64,000 nucleotides of DNA from Mesodorylaimus sp. YZB2_4. Taxonomy: Eukaryota > Nematoda > Enoplea > Dorylaimida > Dorylaimidae. A program made the position numbers and the translations under genes. Numbering within the stretch: the first letter of the stretch is position 1; the number at the start of each line of letters is the position of its first letter. The notes below the pieces were generated by a model that did not search any database, was not told the DNA's origin, and saw only the letters and a list, made by a program, of their open reading frames with translations. Where the stretch lies: the NCBI GenBank assembly GCA_030248295.1, contig JASANH010001263.1:186001-250000 (forward strand), given 5' to 3'. Below, one piece after another: positions 45,082 to 55,399 of this stretch.

Positions 45082-47912
45082 ATGGCCGAAGCCAAGGAGT
45101 CTCCCCAAGTGGCCCCTGATGCTCCGCCTCCTGAACGTCAGAAATGGGGCAACAAAGTGCAATTCATTCTGTCGTGCGTCGGCTACTCGGTGGGCTTGGG
45201 CAACGTCTGGCGTTTTTCCTACTTGGCCTTCCAAAACGGAGGAGGTAAGAGTAATTGGACGTCGTTTTAGTTCTAAGTGTGGCTGGATGAGATTTAGGTG
45301 CCTTCCTGATCCCCTACTGGATCGCCGTCGTTCTGTCTGGGTTACCGCTGTACACTCTTGAACTGGCGCTGGGTCAATACTCGAGTTTGGGTCCGACGAG
45401 TGTCTACCGCCGATTGTCCCCCGTGTTCCAAGGTAAATTCTTTGAGTATGGCTGTGGTCGAGGAATTAGGACGTAAGATTTTAAAAACCTGAGCACAGAT
45501 ATCGAATAGATTAGTTTCTAGGGTTGGGCTGGGGCGTGGTGATCGTCTCGTTCAACGTGTCCCTCTACTACAATGTCATCATCGCCTGGATCCTCTACTA
45601 CTTCTTCTGTTCGTTCATGCACCCTCTGCCCTGGAAAAGGTGCAACAACAAGTGGAACACTTGGAGTAAGTATCAGTGCTCCTTTATTCTAATCGCTGCC
45701 ATTGCATCACTCATTTTAGAGTGCACGTCCAGCGATGACATTGCAGACTGCGTGGCCGAGAACATGCTGGCCCTGAACATGACCGTGCCTGCGAATGAAT
45801 CAAAGAACTTGTTCTTCAACCATTCTTGCCACTTAATCAACGAGACGTACAGTACGTCGTTCCACGGGGCAGTCCTTCAGCTAACTGAGGGCACCAATCT
45901 GACGATCGACGGTACGATCCATGACACTCTGATGGGGAAGCTGAGGTCTTCGGCTGACGAGTTCTTCCAGTAAGTTGTAATGTCTTCAATCCTTTTTCTA
46001 CAATTATCGAGGCCTTTAGGTTGTACATTCTGGACATGCCCGACGACATTGAACCGTTCCTCGAAATGCGCGGTATGAACTGGCCATTGCTGGGTTGCTT
46101 CGCATTGGCCTGGGCGCTGGTGTTTGTGTGTTTGTGGGGCGGAGTTTCAACCAGCGGCAAGGTGGTCTACTTCACGGCTCTCTTCCCCTACCTCGTCCTC
46201 TTCATCATGTTCTGCTACGGCGTGTCGTTGCCCGGGGCACCGGACGGTATGAGCTACTACATCACGCCTGACATGGCTTTCCTGATAAAGCCAGACGTAA
46301 GTGAATAACTACGTACAATAGGAGAGAGAAGTCATTTGATCCTTTTAGACGTGGCGCAAAGCGGCCGTTCAAGTGTTCTACTCACTCGGACCTGCACAAG
46401 GCGGCCTGATCACATTGGCCAGCTACAACGAATTCGACAACAATTTCATACGGTAAGCAGTGCTGCTGGTTGAAAATCAGCGTCCGCTCCACTGCATCTG
46501 GGCGATCTTTCAGCGATGCCCTGATCGTGACGATCATCGACTCTTTGACCAGCATGTTCGCTGGTTTCACCACTTTTTCGATCATCGGCTACGTAGCGAA
46601 CGTGTTGGGTGTGAGGGTATGTAAAAGGTGGGCTAAGTCGTGGCTTGGTGGGTTAGGCGTGCGCAGATACGGGCAAGTGTTCGACTTGCGGTCCGATAAA
46701 TCGTTTCATGCGTAATTTGTCCCTTCACCCAGGAGGGCGCATAAGCGTTCGGTGATGGTTAAAACATAAACACGAGGACATCCATTCACCCTGGGACGAG
46801 CTCAGCATTTCAGGTACCTGATGCGACGGCATCGGGGCCCGGACTGGCCTTCGTCGTCTTCCCACAAGCCGCAGTTCGAATGCATGGAAGCAACTTCTGG
46901 GCCATCCTCTTCTTCGCCATGTTGCTGACGCTTGGCCTGGACAGCGAGGCAAGCTTGATACCCTCCGAGGTGGCAGCACCCTTTATCATCTCTTGCTTTT
47001 ACTTTTTAGTTTGTCCTGTACGAGACGGTGACTACTGCTCTGCTCGACCAGTTCCCTAAGTTGCACAAGCGCAAGGCCTTGGTCACTGGAGTCGGATGCC
47101 TGGTGTGCTTTGCGCTCGGCGTGCCGTTTTGTCTGAGGGTCTGCATGAGCTCTGCCAATCGCCGCATCTCTTCTCGGCACGCTTCTTGCTTTTCAGGGCG
47201 GATCTGCTTTGCTGCAAATCTGGGACGACTATGCCAGCGGCTACGTCGTCATGATGCTGGCACTGTACCAGTCCGTAATCGTGTGCTGGGTGTATGGTAA
47301 GCCTGATTTACGCATGCGGTCCTGATGGTCACTATTAGGTTTCAGGTCTGAGTCGTTTCCTGAGTGACATCGAACGCATGCGGGGATCGATGCTCAACTA
47401 TTATTGGCGCATCACTTGGACTGCTGTGACCCCGTTCTACATGGTGGTAAGCACGTTTTCCGTTCTTGCTGCAATTATGCTGACAACTACTCGAGTTCAC
47501 ATTTCAGCTAGTCTTCGTTGTCACGCTGATCTACTACGAGCCCTCTAAGGCCCGTGGAAAGCCACTGCCTGAAGGAGCCCAGCAATTGGGCTGGTTCTTG
47601 TCCTCGATGCCAATGATGTCCATGGTTGGCTTCGCCACCTACCGCATCATCGATGTGTACCGCAAGAAATTGGTGAGTGCCTTTAAACATTGGCGGTGTG
47701 TTTGATTGTTCAATTTAGCTTCTGTTTTTCAGCCGTGGGACACTCTGGTCAAGGCCACTCCGCACTGGTGTCCGGCCATCGATTTGCTGAAGAAGAGTAA
47801 GGCTCGCCACGAAGGCTCATCCCGGACTCATTTGCTCGACCAGTCTAAGACTGGGGATGCGGACGAATCCGAATCCGTGTTGAAGAGTGGCGCTGCCTCC
47901 TCGGCTTTGTAG
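45082..47912 (+). CDS. SLC6-family Na+/Cl--dependent neurotransmitter/amino-acid transporter
   Basis: Thirteen exons: join(45082..45244,45298..45432,45522..45665,45720..45969,46020..46296,46349..46452,46514..46616,46814..46948,47010..47138,47198..47294,47346..47446,47508..47672,47733..47912), 660 residues. TM1 has the signature [23 protein letters not shown] (the usual Pro after WRF is Ser). TM3-4 read [15 protein letters not shown] large extracellular loop carries several N-glycosylation sequons and a Cys pair. TM6 reads [18 protein letters not shown], and TM8 ends [10 protein letters not shown]. Twelve hydrophobic segments fit the LeuT fold. These symporters import GABA, glycine, monoamines or other amino acids across the plasma membrane; the substrate class is not resolved. 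Intron 8 begins GC (AG|GCAAGC). Intron 7 hosts a SINE; its donor could also be six bases earlier. Start chosen because the conserved region begins soon after. Confidence 0.93.
46630..46785 (+). mobile_element. tRNA-derived SINE, family 2, in SLC6 intron 7
   Basis: GTGGCTTGGTGGGTTAGGCG (A box), AGTGTTCGACTTGCGG (B box), then AATTTGTCCCTTCACCC and GCATAAGCGTTCGGTGATGG. It matches the copy at 61080-61255 across its length. Confidence 0.8.
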
Positions 47913-48094
47913 GAATCAAGACGATACCTGCTTCGCTGTGCTCATTTTCTGTCTCGGTTTGAGTGTCTCGGCCAATTGTGTGTTGGTTTCTACTAGTCGG
48001 CCAGGGTGGCGCATGTGCCAAATAGCAGCGGTCTACTGACGACTTTTGTGATGGACGTCCTGCTTTAAAAAATGGTTTCTCTGCGTCTGTGTGC

Positions 48095-48112
48095 GGGGGG
48101 GGGGGGGGGGGG
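48095..48112. repeat. poly-G tract, 18 bases
   Basis: Eighteen consecutive G in the region between the convergent SLC6 gene and the unrecognised gene at 48378-49555. Confidence 0.9.
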
Positions 48113-48377
48113 AAGGGCAGAAACGTAGAGTACATAGGTATGGAATGCGAGTAAGTTGTCCACCAATTAAACAAAATTCCGTTTTCGGTGGAGTTGTCAT
48201 CGCTTGACTTCGAATAAGACTTTTTAAAACTGTTCGAAAGCCAAGTGTTCAAGCACGCGACGACTCCTACTGCCAACGTCCCAACCCACTGTGGCATCCT
48301 CTTTCTTCTTTTCACATGGCACGCAAAAACCAAGTTCTCGTCGAACGTCGCACACAGGAAAACGTCAATCACAACCA

Positions 48378-49555
48378 TCACTTCTTCAACGTCGCCTTGC
48401 TCCTCTCGATCCTCTCGTTGAAGTGAAAGTCGCGACCGACCGGCGCCTTTGCAACGTCCACCTCGGTGTCGAACGTGATCTGGGGCTTCCTTTCCGCCTT
48501 CTTCGCCTTTTTTCCCTTCTCGACGTCCTCGTCCGTCGGCGTGACCAGAACAAACGATATGACTGTGTTCTGCTGCGTGTGCGGGTCCCAGGCCTTCGGG
48601 TTCGTGTTTGAGCAGTTGGACCAGTTCATCGGGGGTCATGTTTTGCGGGTTTTGCTGCAGAGCCGCAGGAGTTGTCTTCGCTTGCTTTGCTTTTCCTAGC
48701 GATGACTGCGACGCTTGCACCTGAAATAGCGACTACTTGAAATCGAAAAAAATATGGTCCAAAAGACCAGGAATTACCAGAATGTTTTGGAGCATCTTGC
48801 CCAACGTGTGCGCATGAATCTCTCGGACTGCTTCTTCGTCCATCTGGATCGTTGTCGGCTGCACTCCATAGCCTGGCGGCGAATTAGCGACAGGACTTGC
48901 AGAAGATGAGCTCGACGAGGCGGGGCTGGCGACCAGGCTTCGCTTCCCTTTCACGCTCGATTTCTTCGATCCGATCCTCGACTTGGGTGCTTCTCTGGCT
49001 GTGTTCTTCTCGAGCCAGGCCTTGCGTTTCTCTTCGAGCGTTGGCCCTGTTGGTCCGACAGCCACGGGCTTCCAAGCCGAGTCGTCCCACGTGTCTTCCT
49101 CGATCGCGGCCTTGCCTTTCATTTGCTTTCCCTTGGCCTCGGGTCGCAAATCCATTTTGATTAGGTAGACGGAAGCGCCCACTGACATCTTTGGAGCCTG
49201 CTTCGGTGGAGGTTTCTGAAAAAGGAATTTCCCTTACTGAGATCGAGGCAATACTGTTTTATTGGGCACCAACGTAAAATCAAATCGCTTACTGGTCCCC
49301 AGGGTAGAGACACCTGCGTCGACTCCATCAACTCTTTGCGCCTTCGTTCGCGTTCTTCGTGTCGCCGCTTCATTTCCGCGGCGATGGCCTTGGCCACTTG
49401 CTCCCTAGCCTGCTTGCTGTCCAAACCCAGAGCGTTCGACGCCACTTCAGCCGCCAGTTGATTCTTCTCCCCCTCGGTAGTTTTCGACCGGGGCTCCGAC
49501 CCCGATCCCCGTCCCCAAAAAAGTGTGGCACATAAATGGCCGAGAGAGACGACAA
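48378..49555 (-). CDS. unrecognised charged-protein gene, apparent frame shift in last exon
   Basis: At least three exons on the minus strand: about 49555-49293, 49215-48778 and 48720-48378, joined in phase 0 by good GT-AG signals. Visible features are a Lys/Arg/Glu helical segment (AIAAEMKRRHEERERRRKEL), then SLPWGP, then MSVGASVYLIKMDL with an acidic TWDDSAW patch, a Ser-run linker, and NPQNMTPDELVQLLKHEP. After that point the coherent protein continues in the next frame (KAWDPHTQQNTVISFVLV, QITFDTEVDVAKAPVG, to the stop at 48378), implying one extra base near 48598. No signal peptide or membrane segment. The 5' end is uncertain: the open frame extends to 49829, but that part is not protein-like. 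I recognise no family. It may be a real gene with a sequencing or true frameshift, or a decaying copy. Confidence 0.5.
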
Positions 49556-49882
49556 GCCAGACGAGTGTTCGTTTCTTCTGTTTTTGCTCTGTTCTGTTAC
49601 TTTCGTTAAATTTTCTACTTTGGTGGCTAAATCGGCTTATTTTTTTATTGTTTTGATTTCCAAGTTTGAAATAGTTTGAAAATCTATGAAGGGCGAGTAG
49701 GTATGAGCGAGTAGCGACAATCTGTATTTTTACATTCTTCGAGGTATAGTAATTATTTCCGGGTTGTATACTTGACTTGCTGCAAAAGCTCGAATGTTTT
49801 GATCGCGAAAGAAAGGCCTTCCGAAACATTTTATCGTCAGTCGATTTTCAAGAAAAATTGCAAAGGTTTTTTAGCGAGAAGT

Positions 49883-49922
49883 GCTCCGTCAGTGTCATTT
49901 TCGATAATGACACTGACGGAGC
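49883..49922. repeat. perfect 17-bp hairpin with 6-base loop
   Basis: GCTCCGTCAGTGTCATT (49883-49899), loop TTCGAT, then the exact reverse complement (49906-49922). Pairing continues imperfectly outward (GAGAA.. / ..TTCTC). It is flanked on the left by the 5' side of the minus-strand gene ending at 48378. Confidence 0.95.
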
Positions 49923-50535
49923 GTTTTCTCTTCACGCGTATTTTTTCTTGTTCCTTGAGTCAAGAAATTTTGGAGGCCATGTCTTGTTCTCTTTTCGAAT
50001 CTTTTTTATTTATTTTGATCTCTTCCCTTTTCCTGCCAAACAGCCTCAAAATTCCGCATCGACTTGGCTGACTTGATCTCTGGTGCTTGACGCACTTGTA
50101 TCTGAACGGGAGGAACGTGCAAGAGAACAGCGAGAGTCCAAGTTGCTAGTCGTCCAATGCTATCTAACTTCGTGACTACTCGCATACTTCGAGAATTCAA
50201 AGTTCAGGCACAATCATCAGTACTTGTTCTGAAGTGCCCAGAGAGAATGATATATTGTATGCATGGATTACAGCATACGGGTATCATACTGACGTTTCTA
50301 ATGACGATTAGAGACGAAAAAGTTATGGTCTTTCCAAAATACTCTGTTATCAGACAACAAATGGTTAGCCCAGCCGCCGTACTCTGACCAAATGGAAGGC
50401 GACACTACTGTAGGTTGGCTGGGCTCCTCGACGACATTTGTAGGTTGTGGGGATCAAGTACTCCAATGTGTCCACGTACTGTATGTAAAAGTTCTTGCCT
50501 ATTCGTACATTGAAGCAACATGCCACAAGCACTGG

Positions 50536-51005
50536 AAGCGGCCGCGGTGGTGCAGCGATTCGGCATTCGTCTCTACGTATTGCTTGGGAGCGAGTGGCTG
50601 GGCTCGTCCCGGGTTCGATCCCCGGTGATAGAGGTCGGTTTGCGAACCATAAACCCTCGCTGACCTTGCACGACAGGCCGTGGGTGACTCACCCGGTACC
50701 GCCGAGGTGCTCCGAGTGGAGAGACGGAAGCCAAACGAGCAGACAGCCTCGGCTATTTAGACACCGACAGGGTTCACAACCAACCCGCCATCGTCCAAAG
50801 AAGTCGGTGTCCAGTCCAGGATGCCCTCGTGGGGAGGTACTTCTCGTGGAGACGCGCAGAGGGACGCTGCCTTGAGAGCTGGTCACCTCACGGCCTTGCT
50901 TATAAGGTCTGATTGCTGGCTGGCTATGGGAAAAACGGGCTGGAAGTCCCGTGGGGGAAACTGGGGCGGCACGGGGCCCACCCCCAAAAATTTGAAAAAC
51001 TGGGC
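50536..51005 (+). mobile_element. tRNA-derived SINE, family 1, best-preserved copy
   Basis: GCCGCGGTGGTGCAGCGATT (A-box region), CCCGGGTTCGATCCCCGG (T-arm with B box), GAGGTCGGTTTGCGAACC, CCTCGCTGACCTTGCACGAC, GGTACCGCCGAGGTGCTCCG, CAACCCGCCATCGTCCAAAG, GGATGCCCTCGTGGGGAGGT, TTATAAGGTCTGATTGCTGG, ending A-rich near 51005. Confidence 0.85.
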
Positions 51006-51629
51006 GAAGTGTGCATACAAGCGGAAAAGGACGCTCCCGCAAGAGAAATATAATTTCCAGTGCAACATCGACGATCGACACTAAATTGTTCAACAGCGAG
51101 TTATCTAATCGTAAGCCCGCGCACACGATGTCTCATCGATACGCGGCTACTTGACCTCTCCAGCTCATATAAGTATCACCTGCATGCTCACGCATAAAAG
51201 CTGGGCCCTACTATAAAATGCCTCTTTACAACGACAATGACCGCTGGCTCTACAAGAAGTGACCGCCGCTGTGATGAGCGAATTATGGATCCTGGGCCCT
51301 GACTACCAGACATACTGTACTTTACTCGGTGTATACGCGCCACACATCATCAAAAGTTCAGTGAGCCGTAGAGCTTGGGTGGGTTCCTACAAAGAGGACT
51401 CTATTCGATTGAAAGCAACTCTTGATTGGCTTACCGAATTCACGAACAGACTGAAGCACCTTTAAGACACGAAAAGACGGGCTTATATAGGTTTCCTAGA
51501 ACACGCAAAGATAGCACGCAAAGATTCATGATTAGACACAACAAATGTGCTAGTTCCAAATAAAAATGAAGGCAATTATATTCAAATAGCAATGCGCGGC
51601 AAATGTGAGAAGTAGCATACTCGCATACT

Positions 51630-52249
51630 CCTGATCCAAGGAGTTGGACCTATAAATCAGAAGGAGACTGCATTTCCTATAAAGCAATGTTATAAATTTC
51701 CAGCGGGCTTATTTACACCTTGTCATAAGCAGTTTGTGTCTGCGCAGAGTGTGCGCGGCCTCCCCTTTGGGTCTTCCCTTCGCTGGTGTGGGGGAAAACA
51801 AATATACGCAAAGAAAACAAGAAGAAAAATAGAATATAATGCCAGCCATGATGAAGGAAAAAGAAGTTTTACTGGTTCGATCGCACTTTTTGACAGAACA
51901 TAAATTTTAGCGTTCGAAAAACATTTCTAATAACACAGTACAGTACCTAATCCATTGCCGAAATTGATATGAATCAGAATAGCCGTCCATAAAACGGTTC
52001 AAAATTAAGCAATAATGGTAAGTGTCGTCGAAACGTCTTCTGTTTCTTTTTACACCTTTTTATTCGTCAAAAATGCAATATAAAATTAAATTTGATCACC
52101 AAGAACTATGAGGCCGACTGCGCACACTTGGCACAGACACTTGAAACTGCTTATGACAAGGTGTAAATAAGCCCGCTGGAAATTTATAACATTGCGGTAT
52201 AGAAGATGCAGTCTCCTTCTGATTTATAGGTCCAACTCCTTGCCTGATC
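51630..52249. mobile_element. fold-back DNA transposon with about 130-bp inverted repeats and 7-bp target duplication
   Basis: The left arm 51637-51770 (CAAGGAGTTGGACCTATAAA...) is matched in reverse complement by 52242-52112, with well over 85% of bases equal by eye. Directly outside both ends is the same 7-mer CCTGATC (51630-51636 and 52243-52249), a target-site duplication. The interior is AT-rich with no transposase. The CAAGG.. end and a 7-8 bp duplication suggest a hAT- or P-like origin (inference). Confidence 0.85.
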
Positions 52250-52841
52250 ACTACAGAGCATCGTCGAAACGAGTAAGTACAGAAGTAGTCATTTCGTCAA
52301 AGCATTAGATACTTTACATCAGCTACAGAAACGTACTCGCAAGCATGCGTCGCCGAGGGATCCCAGCCAACGTTGTCTCGCCTTGAATTTGGTCAGAGTA
52401 AGGTAGCTGGGCTAACCATTTGTTGTCTGATAACAGACTTTTATTGGAACACTGTGCTGTCCGCGTGGTGTGACGAGACATTTTATAATGCGCACATATT
52501 GGCCAGTGAGATCAGGTCAGTATCGGTAGTTAGGGCTCGCTAGCTAGGTCTGTCGATGCTGTACTTTTATCTGAAATAGAGACGATGTCCGAAGTGGTCC
52601 TATTTTGACAGTTGACAAGAAATTTTCAGGGTGCAAAAATCACAATAAAAACTTCGAGGTCATTGATAAGTCTAAGGCACAAGAAGAGATTGACATGCAA
52701 TAGCTTCGCCAGGTCCCGTATTGATAGTGTTTTTGTCTCTGCTAATCCGCAATAGATTAATGGTAAATGTGATGGCTTCCAGTAAAAAAATGCAGTTTTG
52801 AGAACTTGTCAAGAAATGAACACAAGCTTCTGTTCTGCTTT

Positions 52842-52876
52842 CTTCGATCAACAGACTGTATCTCTGTTGATCGAAG
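52842..52876. repeat. perfect 14-bp hairpin with 7-base loop
   Basis: CTTCGATCAACAGA, loop CTGTATC, TCTGTTGATCGAAG. Confidence 0.9.
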
Positions 52877-53921
52877 GAAGTATGGAACCTGAGAACCAGA
52901 TCCCAAGCTGACGGCGCACACTCACAGGTTCCTCATTCAGTATGCATATCCCACACCTACTCTCAGCAGGACTGACGATCCTGAGATCCTTGGGTGAAGC
53001 ACAACGGTGGTTCGAGAGGCATGACGTGCACAGTCGAGGGCGGTTGAAATATGAATGCTCGAACCAAGATTATAGCTGAATGAAGGGAGAGGAGGTGGTG
53101 GCGAGAATTTCAGCGAGAAGGAAACAGTCTACATGCTCAGAAACCAATAGAGCTTGACACCGACTGGCTACTATTTAGCCGTAACGTCTATCTGACAAAG
53201 GAAGATATTTCAATGATGTTATAGTACGTCATTACAAGATGCGATACGAGACACCGAAAGACATGAAAAGCCTTATGAACCAAATAAAGTCTGAATTTAC
53301 CGCTTTTTACATGCGCAAGTACACAACGGACTTGAAATAGCACGTTTTGAGTACGTGAGTGACTTTACTGGATGCTGTTAATTTTCCTTATCATTTGCAT
53401 TTCTCTCTTACTTTATTGGACATGGTATCTGCGCAGCTTTAAAAAACTTTTCGCACTCCATGAACTCGAGTAGAACCCATTTACTGCGTCTTACAAGCAA
53501 AGCCACATTGGGCTACATGACAGCCTTCCTGTTTGTGTTTCTACCCGCGGCAGCTCCGCGCAGAGGACTGGCTACCAGCTTTCTTTCAATCAAGGCAATG
53601 GGTCTGCACCCTGCCAGCTGCGATCCTTGGGAATCCGTCCCTCAGAGCACCTCAATGGCACCAGATCACATATGGCCTGGCGTGCATGGCTAGAAAGGGT
53701 TTTCGCTTACTAAAAACTGACCTCCGTCGCCAAAGGCTTCTGTACGACCACTTCCGCAGCCATCCCGACGTCGTGACCAAATTACATTTGTAAGAGTTTT
53801 CTGCCGACACACTGTATGCATTGCACAGCGGCATTGGCATTGCAGCGAAACTAGAAGCCCCTTAGGCTCCCTGCATTTCAGTCCGAACTTTACTCCTCCA
53901 CAGAAACGCGCTACGGTTCAA
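52877..53921. other. intergenic; SINE-derived block at right end
   Basis: The left part shows nothing recognisable. 53570-53830, read on the minus strand, aligns with 43090-43270 downstream of kinase copy A and contains SINE-family-1-like body (GACGGAGGTCAGTTTTTAGT, CATGCACGCCAGGCC). This marks the diverged continuation of the inverted duplication. Confidence 0.5.
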
Positions 53922-53967
53922 ACGCATCCATCGTATCACGAGTTGTCACGGGCATCACACGGTCGGC

Positions 53968-55241
53968 TCACTTCTTGTTGTCTTCGAAGGACTTTTTCAG
54001 CATGGCCTCACGCTCGCGATCGTCGACCATCATGGTGGCCATGGGCACGGCTTGCGTCGCTTGGAAGTGCTCGCCCTTCGGTTCCCAGTCGAGCGGGCTC
54101 TCCGACGTGTAGCCTTTGCGTTGCTGGCACGTCTGCCATGCGCGTTTGATCAGATCGTAGTTGGGCTCGTCGGCGTACTGCAGCGTTATGGTGTGGTCGT
54201 AGGCCTCTTGGTACTCGCGCGGGCAGCCTTCCAGCAGGATCTTTCCTCGCTGCGCCAACGACGCCTCCTTCGACTCGCCGATCTTGGCCATCATTTCCTT
54301 TTGCGACGTGCCTCGCTAAAATGACAACAAACAATTAGACTCTACGCAAAACCCGACATGCAACGACTTACGGTGAACTGCAGACTGTCCCAGGGAAGCT
54401 TGCCGACCGAGACGTCGACGATCATGAACAGCCAGGACCACAGGTCGTCGCGGCGGGACAGCTCTTCCTCCTTGTGGCAGGCGGGCGATGCGAAGCGCAC
54501 TGTTCCTCGGAAGCCCAGTCGATCACGCGGTCGTCGATGCGAACCGTCGGGCCTGGTGTACTTGCGGCACATTCCGAAGTCGAGCATGTAGATGCGATGC
54601 GTGTCCGGCTCGCGACCTACGGCGAAATTGGCCGGCTTCAAGTCCCGGTGCAGATACCTGAAGCGTCACAGGTCCGTTAGCGGAGGCTGTACTTGAGAAA
54701 AAGGGATCAACTTACCCGATCTTGTGCAACTCTTGAATGGACTCCAACGTCTCGATGCCGACGAAGAGTGACGTGCACAGACTGAATTGTTTCGAGCGTC
54801 CTTGACCGTGGCCGACGGCTTTCTTCAGGTCGTCCAACGACTTGCCGATCAGCGACATGATCAGGAACCGGAACCGATCCGTCTGCCCCACCGTGATGTA
54901 GCGGCAGAAGTGTTTGGCGTTGATGTCTCGCAGGGCGCGCAGCACGTCTCGTTCCATGGCCAGCAGCTTCATGTAGTCGGGGATGTCCTTGGCTTCGACC
55001 TGAACAGAAGCGGCACAGTCAGGAGCGTTGAGCTCGGATGGGGTGGGGAGGCGAGACCTGGGAGCGAGCATACCTTCAAGGCGTAGTGCTGGTTCAGGTG
55101 TTCTCCCTCGACGATGCCTTTGACTTCGTAGACTGCGCCAAACCCGCCTTCGCCCAACACGCGCACGTTCTCCCATCGACCGTCCAACACCTCGCCCACG
55201 GCGATGAACTTCTTCTCGTCTTGCACCTTCTTCGTTCCCAT
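53968..55241 (-). CDS. TTBK-like (CK1 superfamily) protein kinase, copy B
   Basis: Four exons: complement(join(53968..54315,54372..54657,54716..54999,55074..55241)), 361 residues, the same protein as copy A (VLGEGGFGAVYEV, YLHRDLKPANFAVG, DFGMCRKYTRP, GFRGTVRFASPACHKEEELS). Exon and intron lengths equal those of copy A exactly. The three introns compared are base-identical as far as I could read, whereas the 3' flank differs by several substitutions and indels within about 50 bases of the stop, and the 5' flank differs beyond about 170 bases upstream of the ATG. It is thus intact and presumably expressed, in opposite orientation to copy A, without an MSP-domain neighbour on this side. Function as for the TTBK-like family; the target is unknown. 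Confidence 0.93.
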
Positions 55242-55399
55242 TTCGACTCTCGACCAACTCACGAACTCACCGACCGACCGATCTCGACAAAACCACGCGC
55301 ACGGAATGACTCTTGTGTTTGTCTTACTTCGCATTGTCATAACTTTACATTGCCATCACACTATCATAACGTCTCCTCTGGTCAATACAACAGTTTACT

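Larger units (their letters stand above)
50343..52438. repeat. diverged inverted repeat pair enclosing 2 kb
   Basis: 50343-50400 (TCTGTTATCAGACAACAAAT then GGTTAGCCCAGC) is matched in reverse complement by 52438-52381. The first 33 bases are identical apart from the first or second position, and the next 80 or so are weaker. The interval contains a SINE and the fold-back element at 51630-52249. It could be the ends of a decayed larger element. Confidence 0.6.

Noticed and set aside
47845-48720. 291-codon minus-strand open frame overlapping the SLC6 3' end
   Set aside because: Beyond about 48600 its composition is not protein-like, while the neighbouring frame is. It runs antisense through SLC6 coding sequence; only its first 40 codons were used in the gene at 48378-49555.
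49161-49829. Full 222-codon minus-strand frame as one protein
   Set aside because: The first 110 codons (low complexity, Asn/Lys/Ser) lack family or codon-like character. Only the part from about 49555 down looks coding.
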